Source of the DNA: an uncultured Alistipes sp.
Lineage (GTDB): Bacteria > Bacteroidota > Bacteroidia > Bacteroidales > Rikenellaceae
Length of the DNA: 5,438 nucleotides
Assembly (NCBI GenBank): GCA_934754975.1
Contig: CAKVKI010000180.1
Coordinates: forward strand, 1-5,438
Direction of reading: 5' to 3'
A program made the translations under genes and the position numbers. The notes below the pieces were generated by a model. The model worked only from the letters and a program-made list of their open reading frames with translations. It searched no databases and had not been told where the DNA came from. Positions 1-5,438 of the stretch are shown in pieces (the first letter of the stretch is position 1; each line of letters starts with the position of its first letter).

Positions 1-2
1 TC

Positions 3-80
3 GCCATGACGGCTTCGGACAACCGCATCGGCGACGTGCTTCCGGCGAGCAGCACTTTCATCCGCCCGGATGTGAAGTAA
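3..80 (+). CDS. 3' end of an unrecognised upstream gene (partial)
   Basis: An open frame enters from the left edge and ends at the TAA at 78-80. It gives 25 residues, ending RIGDVLPASSTFIRPDVK. Its codons use G or C in third positions (GCC, ACG, GAC, CGC, ATC, GGC, GTG), like the two large genes downstream, which supports real coding. An intrinsic terminator begins 27 nt after the stop, consistent with this being the last gene of its transcript. The tail has no cysteine, no obvious membrane segment and no motif that I can assign to a family, so no function is proposed. The terminator separates it from the susCD transcript, so a shared role with that pair should not be assumed. Confidence 0.75.
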   Translation, partial: AMTASDNRIGDVLPASSTFIRPDVK

Positions 81-107
81 CAAGTTTTTAAGTGGTATAA
101 TTAGGGG

Positions 108-143
108 CTCCGGTCCGGCTGATAAGCCGGACCGGAGTTTTTT
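108..143 (+). terminator. Intrinsic (rho-independent) terminator of the upstream gene
   Basis: A perfect 13-bp stem is formed by CTCCGGTCCGGCT (108-120) and AGCCGGACCGGAG (125-137), with the four-base loop GATA (121-124), followed directly by six T (138-143). The stem is mostly G-C. No matching A-run precedes the stem on the left, so it should work for rightward transcription only. It lies 27 nt after the upstream stop codon and insulates the susC promoter region from read-through. Confidence 0.93.
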
Positions 144-222
144 GTGTCAGGACGGCATTGTGACGCAGTTTGTATGGTTTTGTGCCCGAATTGTCCTGAA
201 ACGACCTGAAATCCGCCGATCC

Positions 223-243
223 GGGGAGCGGGGCAGGGCGGGG
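223..243 (+). other. Four-run G-quadruplex-capable motif
   Basis: Four guanine runs on the + strand, GGGG (223-226), GGGG (230-233), GGG (236-238) and GGGG (240-243), are separated by loops of three, two and one bases (AGC, CA, C). This meets the usual rule of at least four runs of three or more G with loops of one to seven bases. It lies in non-coding DNA about 70-90 bp before the predicted -7 box, so if formed it would be in promoter-upstream DNA and not in the transcript. Folding and function are inference; the region is otherwise unremarkable. Confidence 0.5.
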
Positions 244-270
244 AGTACGTTTGCGTCCCTGACCGGAAAA

Positions 271-293
271 TACAATTTTGTGACAAAATAGTA
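271..293. promoter_or_regulatory. Candidate operator: 23-bp odd palindrome
   Basis: The core is a perfect 15-bp palindrome, ATTTTGT-G-ACAAAAT, with arms at 275-281 and 283-289 around a single central G (282). After one mismatch (274 A opposite 290 A) the symmetry resumes for three more pairs, TAC at 271-273 against GTA at 291-293, so 10 of 11 pairs match across 23 bp. A one-base loop cannot make an RNA hairpin, so a site for a dimeric DNA-binding protein is the more natural reading. Its centre is 31 bp before the TA of the candidate -7 element, or about -43 to -46 from the likely start of transcription. That is where activators of the class II type bind; repression is equally possible. The cognate regulator is not in the window and I do not match the sequence to a known family's site. 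Confidence 0.5.
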
Positions 294-312
294 CCGGATC
301 ATGTACGGCGGA

Positions 313-320
313 TAAATTTG
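313..320 (+). promoter_or_regulatory. Candidate -7 promoter element of the susCD operon
   Basis: TAAATTTG matches the Bacteroidota primary-sigma -7 consensus TAnnTTTG exactly. Transcription would begin at about 325-328, giving a leader of roughly 240 nt before the susC ATG. No TTTG or TTG -33 element lies at the usual distance (about 19-21 bp upstream); the nearest TTTG, at 277-280, is too far away and is part of the palindrome. A missing -33 box would suit an activator-dependent promoter. The match is eight bases with two free positions, so chance is possible, but it is the best one between the terminator and susC. Confidence 0.42.
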
Positions 321-415
321 CCGTCCGTATATTTTTCGGTCCGCATCTTATTTCTCAACTTTGTTTTCACGAAAACCGAACCGCTTAACCTAAAACTTAA
401 AACCAGACCGAGCCT

Positions 416-499
416 ATGGAAAAAAAGTCCTATCCGATTATTTCCGCCGATTTTTTTGCGGACTTCCGTACTTTATTCTGCAATTTTTCCGTTTCCTGA
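416..499 (+). CDS. Possible 27-codon upstream ORF in the susC leader
   Basis: ATG at 416 opens a frame that runs to TGA at 497-499, encoding 27 residues beginning MEKKSYPIIS and rich in phenylalanine, with one cysteine. It is preceded by an A-rich leader (TAAAACTTAAAACC at 391-404) that resembles the region before the susC start. It is in a different frame from susC and ends 70 nt before the susC ATG. It has no signal peptide or known motif. It could be a leader peptide affecting susC expression, or simply a short chance ORF. Length alone gives no support, so confidence is low. Confidence 0.2.
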   Translation: MEKKSYPIISADFFADFRTLFCNFSVS

Positions 500-508
500 A
501 TCCATGAA

Positions 509-533
509 CCGCATCCGACGTCACCGGGTGCGG
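509..533 (+). promoter_or_regulatory. GC-rich hairpin in the susC leader
   Basis: CCGCATCC (509-516) pairs with GGGTGCGG (526-533) over eight pairs, seven Watson-Crick and one U-G wobble, around a nine-base loop GACGTCACC. It is not followed by a T-run, so it is not an intrinsic terminator. It ends 36 nt before the susC ATG and begins 9 nt after the stop of the possible upstream ORF. It might affect ribosome access, RNA stability or small-RNA pairing; no function is shown by the sequence. Confidence 0.4.
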
Positions 534-569
534 GGAATATTATTAAACTTAACCAAAAAAAATAATCAC

Positions 570-3500
570 ATGACCAATTTTGGGCACAAAATCATTTTAA
601 CGGTTTTGGTGCTGCTGATTACCCCCCCCCTTGGGTTTGCAGCCGCAGCCGTTAATGCCAGCCCCCTGACCCAGACTTCCAAGGTCTCCGTAAAGGGCGT
701 GGTGAAAGACGCCGCGGGAACACCGCTGCTCGGCGTTACCGTCATTGTCAAGGGTACTTCTGTCGGAACTTCGACCAGCATCGACGGCGAATACCAGATC
801 GAATGCGCCGCCGATGCCGAATTGAACTTCTCGTTCATCGGCTATGAAACGCAGACGCTTCCGGTAGCCAACCGCACATCGCTGAACGTGACGCTGAAGG
901 AGGACGCGCAGCTGATGGACGACGTGATCGTCATCGGTTACGGCACCACCACCCGCCGCCGTGCGGTGGGCGCCGTGGACCAGATCAAATCCGAAGCCAT
1001 CACCGAACGTTCGGTAGCCAACCTGACGCAGGCCCTGCAGGGTACTTCGCCCAGCCTGGTCATCCAGCAGCGAAGCAACGACCCCGCAGACAACCAACTC
1101 AACATCAACATCCGCGGTATCGGTACGATGAACAACAACGAGCCGCTGATCGTCATCGACGGACTTGTGTCGGACAACGCCAGCTTCAACAAACTCAACC
1201 CGTCGGACATCGAGAACGTTTCGGTGCTGAAGGATGCCGGTACGGCCGCCATTTACGGTTCGCGCGCCGCCAACGGCGTGCTGCTCGTCACCACCAAGAA
1301 AGGCAAACTGAATCAGGCTCCGACCGTCCAGCTCTCGGCCATGGTCGGCTGGCAGCAGCCCGATGTACTCTATACCCCTGTTCAGGGCTGGCAGAACGCC
1401 ACGCTGCTCAACATCTCCAAAGCCAATTCGGGACTTGCTCCCGCCTTTACCGCCGAGCAGATCCGTGACCTCAAAGCGCACGGCAACGGTAAATTCTACA
1501 TGGACGAGATTCTTCAGACGGCCATGCAGCAGAACTACAACGTCAGCGTATCGGGCGGCGGCGCCAATACGACCTATATGATCTCGGCCGGTTATTACGA
1601 TCAGCAGAGCAACTTCGTGGGTCCCGATTACGGCCGTCAGCGTTACAACTTCCGTACGAACGTCACCACCGAATACAAGCGCGTGAAGGTGACGGCCCTG
1701 CTCTCCTATTCGCACGAGAACAGCAAGACCACGACCGACGGCTCGACGATCGCCAACGCGATGCGTATTCCCACCTATTATTATTACCGTCAGTACGATC
1801 CCGTAACGGGCAAATACCTGGTAAACGACAAGCTGACCGACCGCAACTCGCTGGGCCTGCTCGAAGAGGGCGGTTACAACAAATACCGCAACGACTATGT
1901 GAACGCCAACCTGTCGGCCGAGGTGAAGATCATCGACGGCCTGAAACTGCGCGGCGTGCTGGGCGCCGACATCTTCGCCGACCACCGCTATACGCGTACG
2001 CACGAAGTGATGTTCTACAATACCGACGCTGCGGGCAATCCGGTCGGTGAAGGCCGTTCGGCCAACAACGACAACAAGTCGGAGGACTGGAACAAACGCG
2101 CCTACCTGATCAATTCGCAGCTGATGCTCGACTTCGACCGTACGTTCGGCAAGCACCATGTGGCCGCCCTGTTGGGCGCCTCGAACGAGTCCTACACCTC
2201 CGAAGCAAACCAGATCTCCTTCAAATGGGCCGACCCCGATCTGGGTATCAACGGCGACGGCACCGAGGCCGTCATCACGGGCGACGGCCGATCTTCGGTG
2301 ACGCCCGAAAATACGACCCGCACCAGCCTCACCTCCGTTTTCGGCCGCGCCGCCTATGACTACGACAACCGTTACTACGCCGAGTTCTCGTTCCGTTACG
2401 ACGGCTCCTCGAAATTCCGTTCCGACCTGCGCTGGGGCTTCTTCCCCTCCGTGTCGCTGGGATGGCGTCTTTCGGAGGAGGCTTTCATGGAGAACTACCG
2501 CGACAATGTCGGCGACCTGAAGATCCGCGGTTCTTACGGTACGCTGGGCAACCAGTCGGTGGGCGATTACCAGTACTTCACCACCTACAACGTCTATTCG
2601 AACACCTATGCCTTCAATAACGTGGGCGTCGGCGGCGCAGGCTTCCAGCTCGGCACCGACAACCTGCAGTGGGAGGTGTCCAAAACCTTCAACATCGGTT
2701 TCGACGCTTCCTTCTTCCGGGGCAAGCTCAACCTCGGGTTCGACTACTTCAACAAGCATACGACCGACATTCTGGTCAAGCCCCAGACTCCGCTGATTCT
2801 GGGCACCGAGCTGCAGAACTACAACGCCGGCGAGATGCGTACGCAGGGCTGGGAACTGACGCTCAGCTATGCGCTCAAGAAACGCGACTGGTCGCATTTC
2901 TTCCAGTTCAACATCGGCGACTCGTGGAACAAGGTACTCAAATACGAAGGCTTCGAGGAGATTTCCGGCCAGGAGGAGTTCTGGCGCATCACCCGCGAGG
3001 GCCTGCCGTTCAACTCCTACTACGGTTACAAGACCGACGGCTTCTTCCAGAGCTATGACGAAATCGCCCACTCGGCCATCCCGACGGGCAAGAGCGTTAA
3101 GCCGGGCGACGTGAAATTCAAGGACCGCAACGGCGACGGCACCATCGACGAAAACGACCGTTACTACCTGGGCAACGCCTTCCCGCGCTACACGCTGGGC
3201 TTCACCTACAACGTCGCCTGGAAGGGTATCGACCTGTCGATCTTCCTGCAGGGCGTTCTCAAGCGCGACATGATGGTTCGCGGCGAGCTGATCGAGCCGT
3301 TCCACTCCAACTACGGTTACACGATGTACGAACACCAGCTCGACTTCTGGACTCCGACCAACACCGACGCCCGCTGGCCGCGCCTGACAGACATTTCGGA
3401 CCCGTCTAACCAGAACAACTACCGCATGGGGTCGGATATCTACATGTTCGACGGCAGCTACCTGCGCCTGAAGAACATCCAGCTGGGTTATACGCTTCCC

Positions 3501-3701
3501 GAACGGATCTCGATGAAATTCGGCGTGAAGCGGTTCAAGATTTACTTCAACGCCCAGAACCTGCTTACGTTCAGCAACTGCTCGTTCCTCGATCCCGAAT
3601 CTTCGGAGTTCGGTTCGAACATGAATTCGGGCGGCGCCAACTCGGGCCGCAACTACCCGAACCTGCGTTACTTCGGTGCCGGTCTGGATGTCACATTTTA
3701 A
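570..3701 (+). CDS. SusC/RagA family TonB-linked outer membrane transporter
   Basis: Outer-membrane TonB-dependent channel that imports glycan or other oligomers captured by its SusD partner. The 1043-residue length is normal for the family. In order: signal peptide about 1-30 (basic K7, hydrophobic core 8-27); carboxypeptidase-regulatory-like beta-sandwich about 39-112 (VKGVVKDAAGTPLLGVTVIVKG, then IDGEY at 71-75); TonB-box-like DDVIVIGYGT at 117-126; plug about 130-245, with IRGIGT at 181-186 and the SusC/RagA signature NPSDIENVSVLKDAG from 210 through IYGSRAANGV to KKG at 245; then a beta-barrel from about 320 (NYNVSVSGGG) to a C-terminal phenylalanine, typical of outer-membrane barrels. 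DRNGDGTIDEND at 852-863 is an EF-hand-like loop often seen in these proteins. There is no N-terminal STN domain, so direct FecA-style signalling to an anti-sigma factor is unlikely. The frame is open back to a TTG at 318, and an in-frame ATG lies at 504. ATG 570 is chosen because it sits directly before the signal peptide and after an A-rich Bacteroidota-type leader. Nine C (622-630) lie in the signal-peptide codons. Family assignment is certain; substrate unknown. Confidence 0.97.
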   Translation: MTNFGHKIILTVLVLLITPPLGFAAAAVNASPLTQTSKVSVKGVVKDAAGTPLLGVTVIVKGTSVGTSTSIDGEYQIECAADAELNFSFIGYETQTLPVANRTSLNVTLKEDAQLMDDVIVIGYGTTTRRRAVGAVDQIKSEAITERSVANLTQALQGTSPSLVIQQRSNDPADNQLNINIRGIGTMNNNEPLIVIDGLVSDNASFNKLNPSDIENVSVLKDAGTAAIYGSRAANGVLLVTTKKGKLNQAPTVQLSAMVGWQQPDVLYTPVQGWQNATLLNISKANSGLAPAFTAEQIRDLKAHGNGKFYMDEILQTAMQQNYNVSVSGGGANTTYMISAGYYDQQSNFVGPDYGRQRYNFRTNVTTEYKRVKVTALLSYSHENSKTTTDGSTIANAMRIPTYYYYRQYDPVTGKYLVNDKLTDRNSLGLLEEGGYNKYRNDYVNANLSAEVKIIDGLKLRGVLGADIFADHRYTRTHEVMFYNTDAAGNPVGEGRSANNDNKSEDWNKRAYLINSQLMLDFDRTFGKHHVAALLGASNESYTSEANQISFKWADPDLGINGDGTEAVITGDGRSSVTPENTTRTSLTSVFGRAAYDYDNRYYAEFSFRYDGSSKFRSDLRWGFFPSVSLGWRLSEEAFMENYRDNVGDLKIRGSYGTLGNQSVGDYQYFTTYNVYSNTYAFNNVGVGGAGFQLGTDNLQWEVSKTFNIGFDASFFRGKLNLGFDYFNKHTTDILVKPQTPLILGTELQNYNAGEMRTQGWELTLSYALKKRDWSHFFQFNIGDSWNKVLKYEGFEEISGQEEFWRITREGLPFNSYYGYKTDGFFQSYDEIAHSAIPTGKSVKPGDVKFKDRNGDGTIDENDRYYLGNAFPRYTLGFTYNVAWKGIDLSIFLQGVLKRDMMVRGELIEPFHSNYGYTMYEHQLDFWTPTNTDARWPRLTDISDPSNQNNYRMGSDIYMFDGSYLRLKNIQLGYTLPERISMKFGVKRFKIYFNAQNLLTFSNCSFLDPESSEFGSNMNSGGANSGRNYPNLRYFGAGLDVTF
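622..630 (+). repeat. Run of nine C inside the susC signal-peptide codons
   Basis: Nine consecutive C (codons ACC CCC CCC CTT, residues 18-21, T-P-P-L) lie in the hydrophobic part of the signal peptide. Homopolymer G/C runs of this length are prone to slipped-strand mispairing. By hand translation, gain of one C brings the ribosome to TAA at 653-655, and loss of one C brings it to TGA at 667-669, so either slip would switch the transporter off within about 15 codons. In the given sequence the tract is in the ON frame. Confidence 0.85.
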
Positions 3702-3716
3702 TTAAAGGCGAAAACT

Positions 3717-5369
3717 ATGAAAACGACGATTTTAAAATATATCACCGTGACGTTCGCCGCCGGCGCGATGCTGCTCGCGGGCTGCAACGATCTGGATCAG
3801 GAACCTACCAACAAATTTACCGACAAGGCTTTCTGGACCTCGCCCGAACGTGCGAACATGGTGCTTAACATGGCTTACAACCAGATGTTCGGCCACGACA
3901 AGATCTGGCAGGACGAAGCCCTGAGCGACAACCTCTACGAGCAGCGCGGCAATCCCGACACGCGTACGATCCGCATGGGGCAGGCGACGCCCAACACGGG
4001 TCTGTTCCGCAGCGAATGGAAATGGGTGTTCGAAGGTGTAAAGACCTGTAATGTCTTTATGAATTTCGTAGACGAGGTGCCGGGCATGGACCCTGAGCGG
4101 CTTGCCGACATGAAGGCGCAGATCCGCTTTATCCGCGCATCCCTCTATTTCCGCCTGGCCAATTTCTACGGCGACATTCCCTTCTTCCTGCAGGACATTT
4201 CGCTCGAAGAGTCGCGCCGCGTCTCCCGCACTCCCTATCCCGAGGTGATGAGTACGCTCCACCGCGAACTCGATGCGATCATCGGCGACCTGCCCAGCCG
4301 CGACGAACTGAAGGCCGACGACAACGGCCGCATCACCAAAGCCGCCGCCATGGTTCTCAAGGCGCGTATGTATATGTACGAGAACGTGCAGCGCACCGGC
4401 AATTCGGTTTCGGACAACATGCGCAAAGCCGCCGACATCTGTGACAAACTCATCCACGAACAGAGTACCTACGGCACTTACAGCCTGCTGACGCAGGGCA
4501 CGAACGACGGGATTTCGGCCTATGAATACCTCTTTACCTCGGCCGCCGAGTACAACAACGAGGTGATCCTCGACTATGCCGCCGTCGAGCTGAACAAGCA
4601 GTGGTCCACGCTCTATTCGATGGTTCCCCTGACGATGGGCGCCAGCCTTTGCCAGAAGGCTCCGACGCGTGCGCTGGTGGACAGCTACCTCAATGTCGAC
4701 GGCTCGGTTCCCGCAGACAAGACCGTTTATACGAACCGTGATCCGCGTCTGACCGCTACGGTCGTTTACAACGGCTATGTGTGGAAAGACCGCAACGACA
4801 AGGGCGAATATGTGACCAAAGGCACGATCAACGTGACTTCGGGCAACGACAAGGCCGGTACGGACAACGGTTCGCCCACGGGCTTCTATACCCGCAAGTA
4901 TTTCGATACGGACCACGGCAAGAACCTCGAAATGTGGACCAATATCATTATGATGCGCTATGCCGACGTGCTGCTGATGTATGCCGAGGCGAAAGCGTAC
5001 CTGAACGAGATGGACGCTGCGGTATGGAACGAGACGATCAAACCCATCCGCCAGCGTGCGGGTCTGAGCGGCACTGATTTCCCCTCGTCGGGCGATTACA
5101 CCCAGATCGTACGCGACGAACGCCGTGTCGAGCTGGCGCTCGAAGGCCTGCGTTACTTCGACCTGATCCGCTGGATCAACTACAAGGACTCCAAGTCCCA
5201 GGGCGTCATCGACCTTCTGAACGGTGCGGTCCTCGGCGCCAAGGAGCTGAACGGCGGCCGTCAGATCGACGAGTTCAAGTTCAACTCCAGCCGGGACGTC
5301 CTCTGGTCGCTTCCGCTCTCCGAAACGCAGCTCGTCCCGACGCTGCTGCCCAACAATTCGGGTTATTAA
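3717..5369 (+). CDS. SusD/RagB family nutrient-binding outer membrane lipoprotein
   Basis: Surface lipoprotein that binds the substrate and acts as a lid on the SusC-type barrel encoded immediately upstream. The 550-residue length is normal for the family. A lipoprotein signal peptide ends in the lipobox LAGC, with C23 the predicted lipidated residue. The mature start CNDLDQEP carries acidic residues close to the cysteine, in keeping with Bacteroidota surface-export signals. The N-terminal SusD-like domain covers about 25-220 and includes the conserved helix RFIRASLYFRLANFYGDIPF at 137-156. The C-terminal SusD/RagB domain covers about 290-550, with MMRYADVLLMYAEAK at 412-426 and VRDERRVELALEGLRYFDLIRW at 465-486 (split here as VRDERR-VELALEG-LRYFDLIRW), ending in the typical LLPNNSGY. 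The ATG follows the susC stop by 15 nt, with a modest AAAGG (3704-3708) 8 nt before it, so the two genes are surely co-transcribed. No truncation or frameshift is seen. Ligand cannot be inferred from sequence alone. Confidence 0.97.
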   Translation: MKTTILKYITVTFAAGAMLLAGCNDLDQEPTNKFTDKAFWTSPERANMVLNMAYNQMFGHDKIWQDEALSDNLYEQRGNPDTRTIRMGQATPNTGLFRSEWKWVFEGVKTCNVFMNFVDEVPGMDPERLADMKAQIRFIRASLYFRLANFYGDIPFFLQDISLEESRRVSRTPYPEVMSTLHRELDAIIGDLPSRDELKADDNGRITKAAAMVLKARMYMYENVQRTGNSVSDNMRKAADICDKLIHEQSTYGTYSLLTQGTNDGISAYEYLFTSAAEYNNEVILDYAAVELNKQWSTLYSMVPLTMGASLCQKAPTRALVDSYLNVDGSVPADKTVYTNRDPRLTATVVYNGYVWKDRNDKGEYVTKGTINVTSGNDKAGTDNGSPTGFYTRKYFDTDHGKNLEMWTNIIMMRYADVLLMYAEAKAYLNEMDAAVWNETIKPIRQRAGLSGTDFPSSGDYTQIVRDERRVELALEGLRYFDLIRWINYKDSKSQGVIDLLNGAVLGAKELNGGRQIDEFKFNSSRDVLWSLPLSETQLVPTLLPNNSGY

Positions 5370-5396
5370 TCGTCAATCAAAAAAGTATCGAAAACA

Positions 5397-5438
5397 ATGA
5401 AAAAGATATTGAACATACTGATGGCGGCCCTCGTCCTG
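5397..5438 (+). CDS. 5' end of a third operon gene, exported protein (partial)
   Basis: ATG at 5397 opens a frame that is still open at the window edge, giving MKKILNILMAALVL: two lysines followed by a hydrophobic stretch, the start of a Sec signal peptide or lipoprotein signal. It begins 27 nt after the susD stop, on the same strand, with an A-rich upstream stretch (AATCAAAAAAG and GAAAACA) and no Shine-Dalgarno, like the susC start. No terminator hairpin is seen between the two genes, so it is probably in the same operon. In known loci of this kind the next gene often encodes a SusE/SusF-like glycan-binding lipoprotein, another surface-binding protein or a secreted hydrolase. Fourteen residues cannot distinguish these. 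Confidence 0.75.
   Translation, partial: MKKILNILMAALVL

Larger units (their letters stand above)
328..569 (+). other. Long AT-rich 5' leader of susC
   Basis: Assuming the -7 box at 313-320 is used, this segment is the untranslated leader. It contains a TTAACC / AAACTTAAAACC stretch (385-404) that recurs in shorter form just before the susC ATG (545-554), a possible 27-codon upstream ORF (416-499), and a GC-rich hairpin (509-533). The 15 bases before the susC start are A-rich with no Shine-Dalgarno sequence, as is common in Bacteroidota. I see no match to a known riboswitch class. Long leaders before susC homologues can be targets of small RNAs in Bacteroides species; whether that applies here is unknown. 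Confidence 0.4.

Noticed and set aside
96..101. TATAAT, resembling an E. coli -10 box
   Set aside because: Bacteroidota primary sigma factors use TAnnTTTG, and this match lies between a stop codon and the terminator stem, so any transcript would end at once.
101..286. A 61-codon minus-strand ORF in the intergenic region
   Set aside because: It runs through the terminator stem and the palindrome, has no recognisable motif, and would end inside the upstream terminator.
318..569. An 84-codon N-terminal extension of susC from TTG 318, or a 22-codon one from ATG 504
   Set aside because: The extension would place the signal peptide far from the N-terminus, overlaps the predicted promoter and leader hairpin, and uses AT-rich, non-coding-like codons. 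ATG 570 directly precedes a normal signal peptide.
597..3335. A 912-codon open frame on the minus strand opposite susC
   Set aside because: It is a shadow of a GC-rich gene: susC codons that end in G or C leave few reverse-strand stops. Its translation is a low-complexity V/G/R/H-rich string with no domain, and it lies wholly within a clear SusC gene.
3812..3819. Reverse-strand TAAATTTG within susD as an antisense promoter
   Set aside because: The eight-base match is inside coding sequence, has no -33 partner at the right distance and is expected by chance in 5 kb.
3732..4916. A 394-codon open frame on the minus strand opposite susD
   Set aside because: Same composition artefact: a V/R/H-rich translation with no recognisable domain, lying under a well-conserved SusD.
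1..5438. CRISPR arrays, tRNA or rRNA genes, insertion sequences, invertible-promoter repeats
   Set aside because: No spaced direct repeats, tRNA-like cloverleaf, transposase motifs or long flanking inverted repeats were seen on either strand.

Overview
The window is a piece of a Bacteroidota (Bacteroidetes) genome. The diagnostic content is a complete SusC/RagA-type TonB-dependent outer-membrane transporter followed at once by a complete SusD/RagB-type surface lipoprotein, a gene pair confined to that phylum. Coding DNA is GC-rich, with mostly G or C in third codon positions, while the leader before susC is AT-rich. That fits a high-GC gut genus such as Alistipes better than AT-rich Bacteroides, but the genus is an inference from composition only.

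Layout, all on the + strand: (1) bases 3-80 are the last 25 codons of an unrecognised upstream gene. (2) A textbook intrinsic terminator at 108-143 ends that upstream transcript. (3) A gene-poor control region (144-569) holds four G-runs able to form a quadruplex (223-243), a near-perfect 23-bp odd palindrome (271-293) that looks like an operator, a match to the Bacteroidota -7 promoter element (313-320), and a leader of about 240 nt. The leader carries a possible 27-codon upstream ORF (416-499) and a GC-rich hairpin (509-533). (4) susC-like, 570-3701, 1043 aa. (5) susD-like, 3717-5369, 550 aa, beginning 15 nt after susC. (6) At 5397 a third gene begins, 27 nt after susD, and is cut by the window end after 14 codons that look like a signal peptide.

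The SusC-like barrel and SusD-like lid would together form one outer-membrane import machine: the lipoprotein captures a glycan or other oligomer at the surface, and the barrel imports it using TonB energy. The third gene is probably another exported component of the same operon. The substrate cannot be told from this window because no degradative enzyme or regulator gene is present.

No wholly new protein system is visible. The most interesting signals are regulatory: a run of nine C in the susC signal-peptide codons, where a one-base slip either way stops translation almost at once (possible phase variation), and the 23-bp palindrome about 43 to 46 bp before the predicted transcription start, next to a -7 box that lacks a visible -33 partner.
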